From Adiantum capillus-veneris (taxonomy: Eukaryota > Streptophyta > Polypodiopsida > Polypodiales > Pteridaceae), in assembly GCA_014529385.2 (NCBI GenBank), contig CM043948.1, positions 74,982,791 to 75,046,790 of the forward strand: a DNA stretch of 64,000 nt. Direction: 5' to 3'. The position numbers and the translations under genes are program-made. The notes under the pieces were generated by a model. It was not told where the DNA came from. It saw only the letters and a program-made list of their open reading frames with translations, and ran no database searches. This document shows, one piece after another, positions 44,322 through 59,245 of the stretch. The first letter of the stretch is position 1; each line of letters begins with the position of its first letter.

Positions 44322-45547
44322 CTACAAATCTGATTCTTCAGAGACTTTGGCTGAATCTATTACCTTTTTCAAACAATGAGGTTTAACAAGGATCTGTCAA
44401 TGCCCTAGCTGCCACAAGTGCCTACTGCTTGTAGTCTGTGAGTGACTGGTTAAACAGATAGATTATAATTGCTTACCATGCGGTTATATTTTGTTGTCGC
44501 AACAAGAACTTTAGTGTCTCCAACCTCCAAGTCTTGCCGTTGTGTTTTAAATCTTGACCTCTTGCGTCTAAGATCCATGAAACAAAAGACAAGCAAAAGT
44601 TAGAGTTTTATTGGGATCTTATGTGAACTAGTTGCAAAATGCACATCCGATTGAACCTTCTGAATTCTTCTCTGCATCCAGGAGATGGTCCAGACGGATT
44701 AATGACCTGCTGAAAAAACCATGTTTGATTGATTTTTTACCACATCAAACTTCACTGCTATGAAAACTTTGTGTTCTCAATATTCACCACTGTACCTGTG
44801 TGCTCAGTGAAAAGAAACCATGTGGTTCGAGCCGTAATTGGACCACATTTTTTTTCAGAATAAAGGTTCCTGGGAAACGCATCACATTCATTTGCCTCAT
44901 CTCGAACCTGTCCCAGCTATTGATATGTTGGAAACCAAACTTCTGCTTCCATGTGTTCAACAGCTGAGGTACAGCTGGAAGTAAGAGCTTTCTCACCCCC
45001 AATTCATGGAGCATCTGTAAGAGACAGCACGATCAAAATAGAAAATGAAATTTTTTTGAATTTTCAAATGTATAACAGTAATTACAAAGTATAAATAATT
45101 TAAAAAATGACCTTCTCAAGCACACCCATTAGCTGCCTACACATCCCTTTGCGGCGATGTCGAAATCGGGTGCCAATAAATGGCATTTCAGCAAGCCTGG
45201 AGCCATGAATCCTGCAGCAGCCAAACCAAACAATCACAAGGTTTAATGCATCTGGAGAAAACCTTAGTACACAACAAAATAAAATTGGTTCTGGCACCAA
45301 TAACCTGACTGTTGCAACTGAGATCAGTTCACATCCTCTTTCTAGGATCAATGTGTAAAAACCAGGACAGTTCAAGCGGGTCATAGCTGACCTGCCACCA
45401 TAAGAAATTATAAATGCATGCCCAAGCTAAATCCATAGGATCAAATTTAATGCATTCTTGTGCATGTATTCATCAGATAAGCAAATAAACCCTGCCTACA
45501 TAAGCTGAACAATGTAATATAGTACGATACAACAGATAAACGTATAC

Positions 45548-45602
<55 letters not shown>

Positions 45603-48600
45603 CGCGAGGGGGGGGGGGAGGCTCGGCTAGTATTAGAGTCAATTTCTGCAAATCGACGCTTCTGCCGCTTAAGAGATTGTTCCTCTGAATGTGATTGCCA
45701 GGCATTTGAGCTATCCAGTTGGATGGAATGTCACTCACATTCAAAAATTAGATTGGTTATGCAACGCTTAAATGTCAAATTGCATTACTAGAAATTATCC
45801 ACATGGCCATTACATGTTCGCTTGCAAATCATTCAAAGTATCTTGATGGCTTATGTCCAGTTCTATTTGCCATTGTTGCATTGGCCTCGTCATTGTCTCA
45901 CTTATCTTATGTCATCTATTGGGAAACTTTGCACTCCTAAGCACTTTGGTGGTCTCAATATCTTGGACTTGTTAGAGAAGCCATGTTGTTGCCTACTCTT
46001 GTGCAACAAACTCAGCCTTGGGCTCTTATGCTTGCCTACATGTGTCAGTATTACTTCCTCCTTTCGTCAATGGCAATCGTCTCTCTTAGTGGTCGTGTTT
46101 GGCAAGATGGAAGGACAAATTCATGGATGTCCTTTTACTTCCAGTTTGATTTCTCCTTGGAAAGATGTTACAATTCATTTATCATGGCATGGTCGACAAC
46201 AGCAAGAAGAGAATTCGCATCATTTGGAGAGTCTTCATTGGAGTTAGGCATTCTCTCTTACTTTGGTTGACCGTTTGCCTCGCCAAGCATACTTTCTCTC
46301 TTGTCATGACCTTCGCGTAGTTGGTGATGTGGTTGATGAGGCGGGCTATACTTTTAAGTTTCCCCTTGCCGCTCGCCGTTTTGGATTGGGTATGCATTAC
46401 CATCAGCTCTAGAGAGAGCTTCAACACATGTTGGTTGACTTTTTACCCATTGCGCCTTTGGCTAATGGTTCCCGCATGTCTGATTGAATTTTCCAAGACA
46501 TGCCTTTTGAGGCCATTTCTGCCGATCAGATTTATGCTCTTCTACCGTGGCCTTGGCTTGCTGAACATTATAATGCCCTATGGTCCATGCACAATCCTGA
46601 TACCTGGTAAAAGAAGCCACTCTGTGCCCTTTGGAAGCATCACTTACCTTTGAAGGAACGATTGTCTCTCTGGAGATGCTTGCTTGGAGTTCTCCCGGTG
46701 GGCACTTTTCTTAGTGCACGTCATTTCTGCTCTTCTTGTTGTGTTCGTTGTTCAACTTCAGAAGAGACTGTTAGTCACCTGCTTTGGGATTGCTCCAGTA
46801 CTAGAGTTTTTCTTCGCCGCATATCAGCTTGCATGCGGCTCTATTTCCCCTCTATGATCTTCTATAAACTGTTTTGGGCTTTTGGCATTCTCCCACCTTC
46901 CTTACAATGATTTGCGGACTTCTTTATGTGGATCAGATTTTGGGCTTATTGGACCCTGTGGCATCAACGTAATGGCTGTATGTTTCATTGCTCTAATGAA
47001 GATTCTTTTCAATTTTTCAAGCTTTCCCTTAGGCAATCTTTATGTTTTGCCTTGGAAGTTGGTGATATCACCCCAGAGATGCATCAGCTTTCCTATGAAT
47101 GCTTTTAGCCCCTCTTTCACAGCCAAACACTTCTATGTTCTTTCTTTTGTACATGATCTTTTCTGAGGGTTTTCCTCGCCTTGAGGTTTCCCATTTGTAA
47201 ATTAATCCCAAAGATTTACCAAAAAAAAATGTGTGTGTGTGTGTGCGCGAATGCACGCAGATGCACGTGCATACTTGTATGCCTGCAATCTGTGTGAGTC
47301 GGATGTGGTGTGGTTATCGTACAGTATGGTGTCAAAGAGTACATGCTGTCTAGAAAAAATCTCATTAAAATTACAGGAAGGTGTGATTTTTCCAGTTTCA
47401 TAGGTGACTCACCCAGCTTATGGCATTTATGCAGCCAATCGCAATTTAAGAGCAGCAGAAATATAAATTATCTTACAACACAAAAAAGGATGGTAGATTG
47501 TGTTGGATGTATTTCAACCTTCCACACAAATGTTGATGGCTTTCCATTTAGGAATGCTCAAAAAAAATTACCTCACAATCTAACAAAGACATTTCTCCTT
47601 AAAAACAGCAATACATACAGCAATTTGCATACAGAAGAATCGGTCGAGTCACACATTAAACTGCTTATTGACAAGAATAAGAATCTCTATCGTGACTGTA
47701 AACAATCAGGCACAGCAGAATCCCTCTTAAGAATGCCTCTGTTTATTATTATGTCGAATGGGCAAGGCAGCATGTTTCTACTTCAGAATGTTCACAGTTG
47801 TCTGCACTCTTCTACAGCATTGAATGGAATCCAGAGAAATTTACCACTACATTAAGTGCATATTCCAATTATTAATGTTCTTGATGAGGAGACCTGCAGA
47901 ATCTATTTCACATATTCAACAGGATTGTGTAGAATACAGTCAACATTGAGATGCTTTAAAACAGAATATTCACATATGCTAACTGTAACCTCTGTTAATA
48001 GATACTTCAATGCCAACATTACTGAAAATTTTAATGCTTGGAAGCAATAATTATTAAAATTGCAAGTTCAAGAGTTTTCAAAATACCTTTGGTTACATAA
48101 CTTCAACCTAAATATCATCCTTCTCATGTGTCTACAATAAAGTGACTATAACATTAGTTGTACAACTTCAAAGGTTGGTTGATCATCTTAAGCTGTAAAA
48201 GGAAAATACTCACCCCTGACTAAACAAGGTCTGTGAAATTATGTCCACTCCGGTGCAAACATCAATAATTGGAACAAAGCATTCCTGCAGGACAACATGA
48301 GCCATGGAAAGCTTGCTTTCCTTATTCAAGCAACCTTCTTGTTGGTTCGACTTTAGCAGCATCCAAGAAAGACCTCCCGCTTCTAGAGGATAAGAGTTAC
48401 CAAGTTGTCTACACAGCCCTTTGTATAGCTGCAAACACATAGATACCAAACCACGTGCAAATTGCACATTATCACACTATTCTATGTGACCAATAACATG
48501 GCATTGCTTATGTCCACATCAATACCTGTTCACAGCTCACTCCACAAAACCAGTTGTTTTTGGGAATATCATGACAGCCTTCTGATGGTGAACAATTTAC

Positions 48601-48605
48601 ATGGT
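44322..48605 (-). CDS. IDM1-like PHD-finger/GNAT acetyltransferase gene, 3' part (8 exons)
   Basis: Eight minus-strand exons join in phase: 48605-48526, 48428-48214, 45391-45305, 45211-45112, 45014-44796, 44706-44657, 44567-44477 and 44393-44322, ending in TAG. All have GT/AG borders. The first gives the end of a PHD finger (HVNC...NNWFCGVSCEQ). The next three resemble plant IDM1/ROS4-type nuclear histone acetyltransferases: LEAGGLSWMLLK, ECFVPIIDVCTGVDII, GFYTLILERG and then the acetyl-CoA-binding GNAT core, IHGSRLAEMPFIGTRFRHRRKGMCRQL. The fifth gives the GNAT end (LLPAVPQLLNTWKQKFGF, MNVMRFPGT). The last three exons are predicted by splice sites and phase only. Family members read histone H3 tails and acetylate histones to help active DNA demethylation; that role is inferred. 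The 5' exons are not in 48606-48805. Confidence 0.82.
45553..45618. repeat. (GT)n-(GC)n-G tract
   Basis: About 40 bases of GT, then GCGCGCGCGC, then a G run, inside the 2.8-kb intron of the IDM1-like gene. The His/Thr and Cys/Val repeat frames here are artefacts. Confidence 0.95.
45826..47228 (+). mobile_element. L1-type LINE ORF2 C-terminal fragment with poly(A)
   Basis: Plus-strand frames carry the C-terminal part of a plant L1 ORF2: LQIIQSILMAYVQFYLPLL, IGKLCTPKHFGGLNILDL and a zf-RVT domain (LSLWRCLLGVLPVGTFLSARHFC...CSTSEETVSHLLWDC) near 46660-46800. FWAYWTLWHQRNGCMF follows. It ends in nine A residues at about 47220-47228, a typical L1 poly(A) tail, then a GT tract. It is unrelated in sequence to the (CT)n LINE family. 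It sits in an intron of the IDM1-like gene, antisense to it. Confidence 0.85.
47229..48213. other. intron sequence with a 181-codon open frame
   Basis: After a short GT microsatellite this is AT-rich intron sequence of the IDM1-like gene. A plus-strand frame, 47310-47855, is unusually long for such composition but shows no recognised motif. A further frame follows directly (47856-48050). Confidence 0.4.
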
Positions 48606-48805
48606 CTGCAAGTTAACTTACAAAAAACACATTAGATACTAAAGTATTAATCACGTTAAAAAAGCCTTCATTTTAGACTGCCAAACCTTGGCAAAGAGTC
48701 ACGCAAGATGACTGCGAGGACTGCAGGCATTTTTATCTCGAATTTCAAAATTTTCACTCTTTGCTTCAGCCTCTCTCTCCTTCTCTCTCTCTCTCTCTCT
48801 CCCCA
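48606..48805. other. intron sequence ending in a (CT)n tract
   Basis: Sequence upstream of the PHD exon. No further exon was recognised. It ends in CT-rich sequence (48768-48801), directly followed by LINE-C. Confidence 0.6.
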
Positions 48806-49380
48806 AAGTCATGAGATACGAGGATCAGAGATGCCTGGGTTTGTTTCTGCTCGAGCTGCGTAGACACAGAGAGAGCCTGCTGAGAGGAGAGGTCAGCCAG
48901 TCCCAAAGACATCACAGACTTCTTTAGAGCAGACACTGGACACCTGGAGGAGCTACTACCACAGCAGACCTTGTTGCCTCACAACAAAGGAACACTAATC
49001 GACCAAGCGACTGAAGTGGGGAGATCCAGACGCCCACGAATGCGGAAGACTACACACCATCGACGGAGGCTACATCACAAGATCCGGATCACTTTGGCTC
49101 GACATGCACGACGCCCGGTCAGACTGTTGACCATGGAAGAGATTGATGAGATCCGCCAGCAACCAATGTTGGATCTCTAGTGACTTGTGGTTTAGCTATC
49201 CCAGCTAGCTGCTTATTTCGTACCTACAAGCTTAGGATTTCATAGTATTTATATCTCATCCTTTTGTCATTTCATTTCATTTCATTTTGCTACTCTAACT
49301 TTGTATCAGATCCACCACATTGTAACGCTCTGGTGTCATAGGTCATTTTGGCCTTTTGAAGACGTTACTATAACATTTCA
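48806..49380 (+). mobile_element. LINE-C: 3' fragment of the (CT)n LINE family
   Basis: It begins within the ORF2 C-terminus (GTCATGAGATACGAGGATCAG) directly after a CT tract and ends at the family terminus TTTTGAAGACGTTACTATAAC. The PIP-box-like segment near 48904-48925 has lost two bases, so the frame is broken there. The basic tail GRSRRPRMRK survives in 48971-49180. (CT)n follows. Confidence 0.9.
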
Positions 49381-49389
49381 TCTCTCTCT

Positions 49390-49434
<45 letters not shown>
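49381..49434. repeat. (CT)n tract between LINE-C and LINE-D
   Basis: About 54 bases of CT joining the end of one LINE to the truncated start of the next. Confidence 0.97.
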
Positions 49435-49436
<2 letters not shown>

Positions 49437-51837
49437 GTGAGACTGAGAGCTGAGACAGGCAGATTCTTATACATTGCTATATGTCACTTGCCCCCTAGCA
49501 CATCAGTCTATACCTCACCTAGAGGGCAATCCCCTTTCTCTATACTTGATGATGACAAATGGGAGTTCTCCAGAGATGGAGATATCATTCTCTTGGGAGA
49601 CTTTAATGCCAGGACGGCCAACTCCCAAACGGTATTTTATGATACCTCGGAGGAGATGCTTAGAGAGATGGATATATCGGAGATGGGACTTGATAGACAC
49701 TCACAGGATATAGAGCACACAGAGTATGGGAGATACCTCATGGAGATGACGACTACGCATGGTCTGGCCATACTTAATGGTCAGGGGGATTCACATGCTT
49801 TCCACACAGACATGGTGCCAGTACGGTGGACTATGTCATGACTTCACCGAGCTTCATCTCTAATATTCAGGATCTCAGTGTGGGTCTTGGGTCTGTTGGA
49901 GTAGCAGTGGACCATGCTCTCCTGACTTTTTCAGTCTCTTTCCAGTATAGTGCCTCTCAGACACCACGGAGGATTGCACACACACGGTATACTTTTACAC
50001 CAGAGACGGATTCCGTTTATGTGGAAGAAATTTACAGACGCATGTGGGCAGCCGAGCCTGTATATACAGTGGAAGAGATCACCACTTTATTGACGGAGAT
50101 CTTGCATGGGGCTGCAGCAGAGGCATACCCACACACTCAACCAGATCAGAGAAGACATTCTGGGAGCATGCCTCAGAATAGTTGGTATGATGAGAAATGC
50201 AGAGAGATGAGAGTTCAGATTCAGAGCGAGCTTATACTTGGAGTCATTACATATAGATAGTCTCGGATTGCCCTTCGGCGCTTAGTGCGACGAAAGAAGC
50301 GGGCCTTTTTAGCCTAGATGGAATGTGATTTGTATCAGCTCTTTTTGAGCTGAGATTCAGGTGAGGCCTGGCGTCTCTTCCATGAGCACTCACCTCCTCC
50401 GGTGATTACCTCTCCCGAGATTTGGGGTCAGTATGCTGCATCGTTATATATAGTACCTGGGCAACCACCATTACCAGACCCTCTAGAACCATGTCCAGCC
50501 ACTAGTACCTTCTTTACCACTGAGATGGTGAAGAACGCCATTGACAGGATGAGGACTAGGAGAGCATATGATCATGATGGTTTGGTGGCAGAGCACTTGA
50601 TACATGCTAGAGATTTACTGTCAGAGGTTGTTGCGTGGTTGTTTAACCGCGTCATGTGTGAGGGACTACCTGAGTCCTGGAGATTATCTACTATTGTACC
50701 TCTCTTCAAGGCAGGGGACCCCACTGTGCCAGGGAACTATCGTACTATTATGATAGGGCACACATTGGCACAGTTGTATGCATCCATTCTTGAACAACAA
50801 CTGAGTAAATGGGCAAAAAATGAGGGCATACGAGCAGCAGGACAAGCTGGATTCAGGAGGGGTTTCTCCACTTTGGACCATATTCTTACACTCAGAGCCA
50901 TTATTGAGGAGGGTCGGGCACATGGGAGACGGATGTATTGTTGCTTTGTGGACTTCCGCAAAGCATTTGACACAGTGCCGAGGGCCAGATTGATGCACAG
51001 GCTACTGAAGTTGGGAGTACCCACAGAGATCATATGGGGGATCATGGCTTTATACAGTTCAGTTGACTGGCCAGGTACGCACTCTTGAGGGGATTTCTGA
51101 CATTGTTCATTCCACTATTGGAGTGAAGCAGGGGTCGCACTCTTGAGGGGATTTCTGACATTGTTCATTCCACTATTGGAGTGAAGCAGGGGTGTCCTTT
51201 GTCCCCTACACTTTTTGGTATGTATGTAGATGAGGTCTCTAACTACATTGACAGAGAGGGTGACAGAGGCGCTCAGCTGGCAGGGACATGGATCCCTTTA
51301 TTATTATATGCTGATGATATTGTGTTGATGTCAGAGTCGCCAGAGGGCATGCAAAGACATTTGGATGCATTGCACAACTTTGCAAAGGATAGTGGACTGT
51401 CTATGAACCTTGGTAAAACCAAGGTTATGGTGTTTAACACCACATCACAATGGGTCAAGAGATCGGCACCTGCACTCGTATATGGCCAGGACACTGTGGA
51501 GTACACAGATGAATATACATATCTGGGGGTGGTATTCACGGGACCGAGGTTTACCTTGAGGAGAGCAGCAGAGACTAGACTATCCAGAGCCTATGCGGCA
51601 TTGGGAGGGCTAGAGAGGATGTGTTCGCAGGTTCAGTTTCAAGAACCACGAACAAAACTATGGCTCTTTGATACTTTGGTTGCTTCAGCTATGCTTTATG
51701 GGGTCCAAGTTTGGGGACCATCTGTGAATCATGACAGTTGGAGGAACATGGAGAGACCCTTGGTATTTATGATATCCCGGATGATTAGAGCCAAGGCCTC
51801 TGTACCACATGCGATTATTCGAGCGGAGGTAGCCGCT
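49435..51837 (+). mobile_element. LINE-D: truncated LINE (endonuclease to RT), part of a tandem duplication
   Basis: It starts inside the endonuclease (YIAICHLPPSTSVY) directly after the CT tract. It runs through RT (KAFDTVPRARL, YADDIVL) to RAEVAA and then jumps back to the endonuclease position at 51838. Against LINE-E it has a 24-bp deletion near 49780, in-frame stops near 50259, 50316 and 50352, and a 63-bp direct duplication at about 51065-51192 (GCACTCTTGAGGGG...GTGAAGCAGGGG). Pseudogene. Confidence 0.9.
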
Positions 51838-54800
51838 TAGAGAAATGGATATATCGGAGATGGGACTTGACAGACACTCACAGGATAAAGAGCACACAAA
51901 GTATGGGAGATATCTCATGGAGATGACAACTACGCATGGTCTGGCCATACTTAATGGTCTAGAGATTTTTCCTTCGTCTGGGGGATTCACATGCTTTCCA
52001 CACAGACATGGGGCCAGTACAGTGGACTATGTCTTGACTTCACCGAGCTTCATCTCTCATATTCAGGATCTCAGTGTGGGCCCTAGGCCTGTTGGAGTAG
52101 CAGTGGACCATGCTCTCCTGACTTTTTCAGTCTCTTTCCAGTATAGTGTCTCTCAGACACCACGGAGGAGTGCACACACACGGTATACTTTTACACCAGA
52201 GACGGATTCAGTTTATGTGGAAGAGATTTACAGACGGATGGGGGCAGCCGAGCCTATATATACAGTGGAGGAGATCACCACTTTATTGACGGAGATCTTG
52301 CATGGGGCAGCAGCAGAGGCATACCCACACACTCAACCAGATCAAAGAAGACGTTCTGGGAACATGCCTCAGAATAGTTGGTATGATGAGGAGAGCAGAG
52401 AGATGAGAGTTCAGATTCAGAGTGAGCTTATACTTGGAGTCATTACATATAGGCAGTCTCGGATTGCCCTTCGGCGTTTAGTGCGACAGAAGAAACGGGC
52501 CTTTTTAGCCCAGATGGAACGTGATTTGTATCAGCTCTTTTTGAGCCGAGATTCAGGTGAGGCCTGGCGTCTCTTCCATGAGCACTCACCTCCTCCAGTG
52601 ATTACCTCTCCCGAGATTTGGGGTCAATATGCAGAATCATTATATACAGTACCTGGGCAACCACCATTGCCAGACCCTCTAGAGCCATGTCCAACCACTA
52701 GTACCTTCTTTACCACTGAGATGGTGAAGAACGCAATTGACAGGATGAGGACTAGGAGAGCATATGATCATGATGGTTTGGTGGCAGAGCACTTGATACA
52801 TGCTAGAGATTTACTGTCAGAGGTTCTTGCGCGGTTGTTTAACCGTGTCATGTGTGAGAGACTACCCGAGTCCTGGAGATTATCTACTATTGTACCTCTT
52901 TTCAAGGCAGGGGACCCCACGGTGCCAGGGAACTACCGTACTATTATGATAGGGCACACATTGGCACGGTTGTATGCATCCATTCTTGAACAGCAACTGA
53001 GTAAATGGGCAGAAAATGAGGGCATACGAGCAGCAAGACAGGCTGGATTCAGGAGGGGTTTCTCCACTTTGGACCATATTCTTACACTCAGAGCCATTAT
53101 TGAGGAGGGTCGGGCACATGGGAGACGGATGTATTGTTGCTTTGTGGACTTCCGCAAGGCATTTGACACAGTGCCGAGGGCCAGATTGATGCACAGGCTA
53201 TTGAAGTTGGGAGTACCCACAGAGATCATATGGGGGATCATGGATTTATACGGCTCAGTGACTGGCCAGGTGCGCACTCTTGAGGGGATTTCTGACATTG
53301 TTCATTCCACTATTGGAGTGAAACAGGGGTGTCCTTTGTCCCCTACACTTTTTGGTATGTATGTAGATGAGGTCTCTAACTACATTGACAGAGAGGGTGA
53401 CAGAGGCGCTCAGCTGGCAGGGACATGGATCCCTTTATTATTATATGCTGATGATATTGTGTTGATGTCAGAGTCGCCAGAGGGCATGCAAAGACATTTG
53501 GATGCATTGCACAACTTTGCAAAGGATAGTGGACTGTCTATGAACCTTGGTAAAACCAAGGTTATGGTGTTTAACACATCACAATGGGTCAAGAGATCGG
53601 CACCTGCACTCGTATATGGCCAGGACACTGTGGAGTACACAGATGAATATACATATCTGGGGGTGGTATTCACGGGACCGAGGTTTACCTTGAGGAGAGC
53701 AGCAGAGACTAGACTATCCAGAGCCTATGCGGCATTGGGAGGGCTAGAGAGGATGTGTTCGCACGTTCAGTTTCAAGAACCACGAACAAAACTATGGCTC
53801 TTTGATACTTTGGTTGCTTCAGCTATGCTTTATGGGGTCCAAGTTTGGGGACCATCTGTGAATCATGACAGTTGGAGGAACATGGAGAGACCCTTGGTAT
53901 TTATGATATCCCGGATGATTAGAGCCAAGGCCTCTGTACCACATGCGATTATTTGAGCGGAGGTAGCCGCCCCTCCTATAGAGATTGAGGCTCTTACCAG
54001 ATCAGTGTCCTTTATGCACAGTCTATGGGATACACATAGAGGCAGATATACTAGACTGGCTCTTGAGTCCTCTAGACAGCTAGCGATGCAGGGAGATGCA
54101 TCATGTTGGTATACACAGATGACCTCATGGTTTCAGAGGCATGGTCTCAGCATGGATAGATTGCCTCCCTTTCAATATTCCGTGGATGCACCCTCCCTGC
54201 CAGTCACACGGACGGAGATCACTAGATTCATTCGTCAGGATCTTATACAGTTGGACACCAGGAGGACATGGGTGGGTAGAGCCGATACAGGAGTTGGGCA
54301 CGAAGATGGCTTTCTACAAAGAGCACCTTCTCCAACTTTCAGGAGATGGGTTTGTGACTCGTCCGAACTACATGGACACTCATTTATCTCATGGTCTACG
54401 ATGTGCTATTGGTCAGATTCGCACATCCTCACACCAGCTGGAGATTGAGACGGGTAGATTCAGAGGGATACCACCAGAGTCTAGGATATGTCAACTATGT
54501 GGTAGAGAGCCAGAGACAGAGCTACACTACATACGCCTCTGCACTGTGTATTATGAGATACGAGGGCGCTTCCATTGCTTATTCAGGGAGGGTTTTGGAC
54601 CCCTAGATAGAGTCATGAGGTATCAAGACCAGAGATGCCTTGGCTTATATCTACTTGAGCTACACCATAGAGATAGTCTGTTGGGGAGACATGGAGTACG
54701 ACAGTCGCAGAGACAGATCACAGACTTCTTTGGATCGAGGGAGCCAAGAGACCAACCACCAGCACAGGGTTGTACCCGCATTCATACCAGAGGCACCCTC

Positions 54801-55110
54801 ATTGACAGGGCGACTGAGCTCGGGAGATCGAGACGACCACGACCGAGACACAGGAGCACACTCCATCGACAGAGACTCCAGCAGAGGATCAGAGGCATTC
54901 TAGCACGACACCCAGATTGCCATTGAGGGCCTTTTCTACATTTTCACATTTCACATTTCATATCTCACACTTCATTTTCAGTTTTCATTTTTTGTACTTT
55001 CAGTACTTTTTGTACTTGTACTTCAGACATTGTATTAGATTCACCACTTTGTATCCGATGGTCTCATAGGTCATTTTGGCCTTTTGAAGACGTTAACATA
55101 TCATATCATA
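51838..55110 (+). mobile_element. LINE-E: best-preserved RT copy of the (CT)n LINE family
   Basis: It begins at the endonuclease codon corresponding to 49661 in LINE-D and reaches the family 3' terminus (GGTCATTTTGGCC...GACGTTAACATATC at 55070-55105), then TCTCTTTCTC and a C run. It is highly similar to LINE-D over their shared 2.1 kb, so the pair looks like a tandem duplication rather than two independent insertions. Confidence 0.9.
51845..54926 (+). pseudogene. LINE-E ORF2 (endonuclease C-terminal part, reverse transcriptase, CCHC, PIP box)
   Basis: An open frame of 703 codons (51845-53956) contains the endonuclease end (GGFTCFPHRHGASTVDYVLT, AVDHALLTF). The RT motifs follow: KAFDTVPRARL, GVKQGCPLSPTLFGMY, the active site YADDIVL near 53440 and LGKTKVMVFN. 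It ends at TGA 53954-53956, where sister copies read CGA (Arg). The C-terminal part (54005-54926) has a further frame change near 54290. It carries the zinc motif CQLCGREPETELHYIRLC (54488-54541), the PIP-like QRQITDFF (54708-54731) and a basic tail, SRRPRPR, ending near RHPDC. ORF2 makes cDNA by target-primed reverse transcription. This copy is inactive. Confidence 0.9.
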
Positions 55111-55136
55111 TCTCTTTCTCCCCCCCCCCCCCCCCC
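55111..55136. repeat. CT/C tract between LINE-E and LINE-F
   Basis: TCTCTTTCTC followed by about 17 C residues, replacing the usual (CT)n at this junction. Confidence 0.95.

Positions 55137-58626
<3,490 letters not shown>

Positions 58627-58720
<94 letters not shown>
58627..58720. repeat. (CT)n tract between LINE-G and LINE-H
   Basis: About 92 bases of CT. LINE-H begins GGCGAACAG directly after it. Confidence 0.97.
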
Positions 58721-58722
<2 letters not shown>

Positions 58723-58859
58723 CGAACAGTTAGGCTGCACGCACCTGCACCTGCACTGGTCGCGGGTGAGCTGGAGGAGGTAGCGCACCTGCCTTGGGCA
58801 GCGAGGGCGAACGGGAGAGCAATATGCAGGTGGCCTGGAGACACACGCAGTCAGCTCCT

Positions 58860-59160
58860 CTCTCTCTATCGCCTAAGGCTGTCTATCGTGAGCTTCATCG
58901 CGTAAGGCTGCCTATCGCCTATTGCCTAAGGCTGCCTATCGCGAGTTGTTGCGTTAGCCTATCGCCTAAGGCTGCCTATCGCGTGTTATTGAGTTAGCCT
59001 ATCGCCTAAGGCTGCCCATCTCTCTATCGCCTAAGGCTGCCGGTTGCTGCTCCTTCACGCGCGAGAAATTCCCCAAAAGGCGCGTCAGTTGCCGGAGTTT
59101 GGTTCACACGCACGTCAGTTGCTGCTCCTTCACACGCGCGTCAGTTGCTGATCCTTCACG
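58860..59160 (+). repeat. tandem repeats in the LINE-H leader
   Basis: TATCGCCTAAGGCTGCC and its variants occur about six times between 58868 and 59042. They are followed by three copies of GTCAGTTGCTGCTCCTTCAC-like units to about 59160. This resembles promoter-bearing monomers in some animal LINE leaders, but the function is inferred. Confidence 0.8.
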
Positions 59161-59245
59161 TGTGCGCCAGCCTGAAGAGTCTTAATACGATCTCCATTCT
59201 CCATCAGCTTGTAGCAAGGGTCGCCACATTTGCGGGTCGGGTTCG

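Noticed and set aside
52880-53298. Minus-strand frames of 104 and 121 codons in the LINEs
   Set aside because: Antisense shadows of the conserved RT frame. They recur at the same place in every copy because the sense sequence is conserved.
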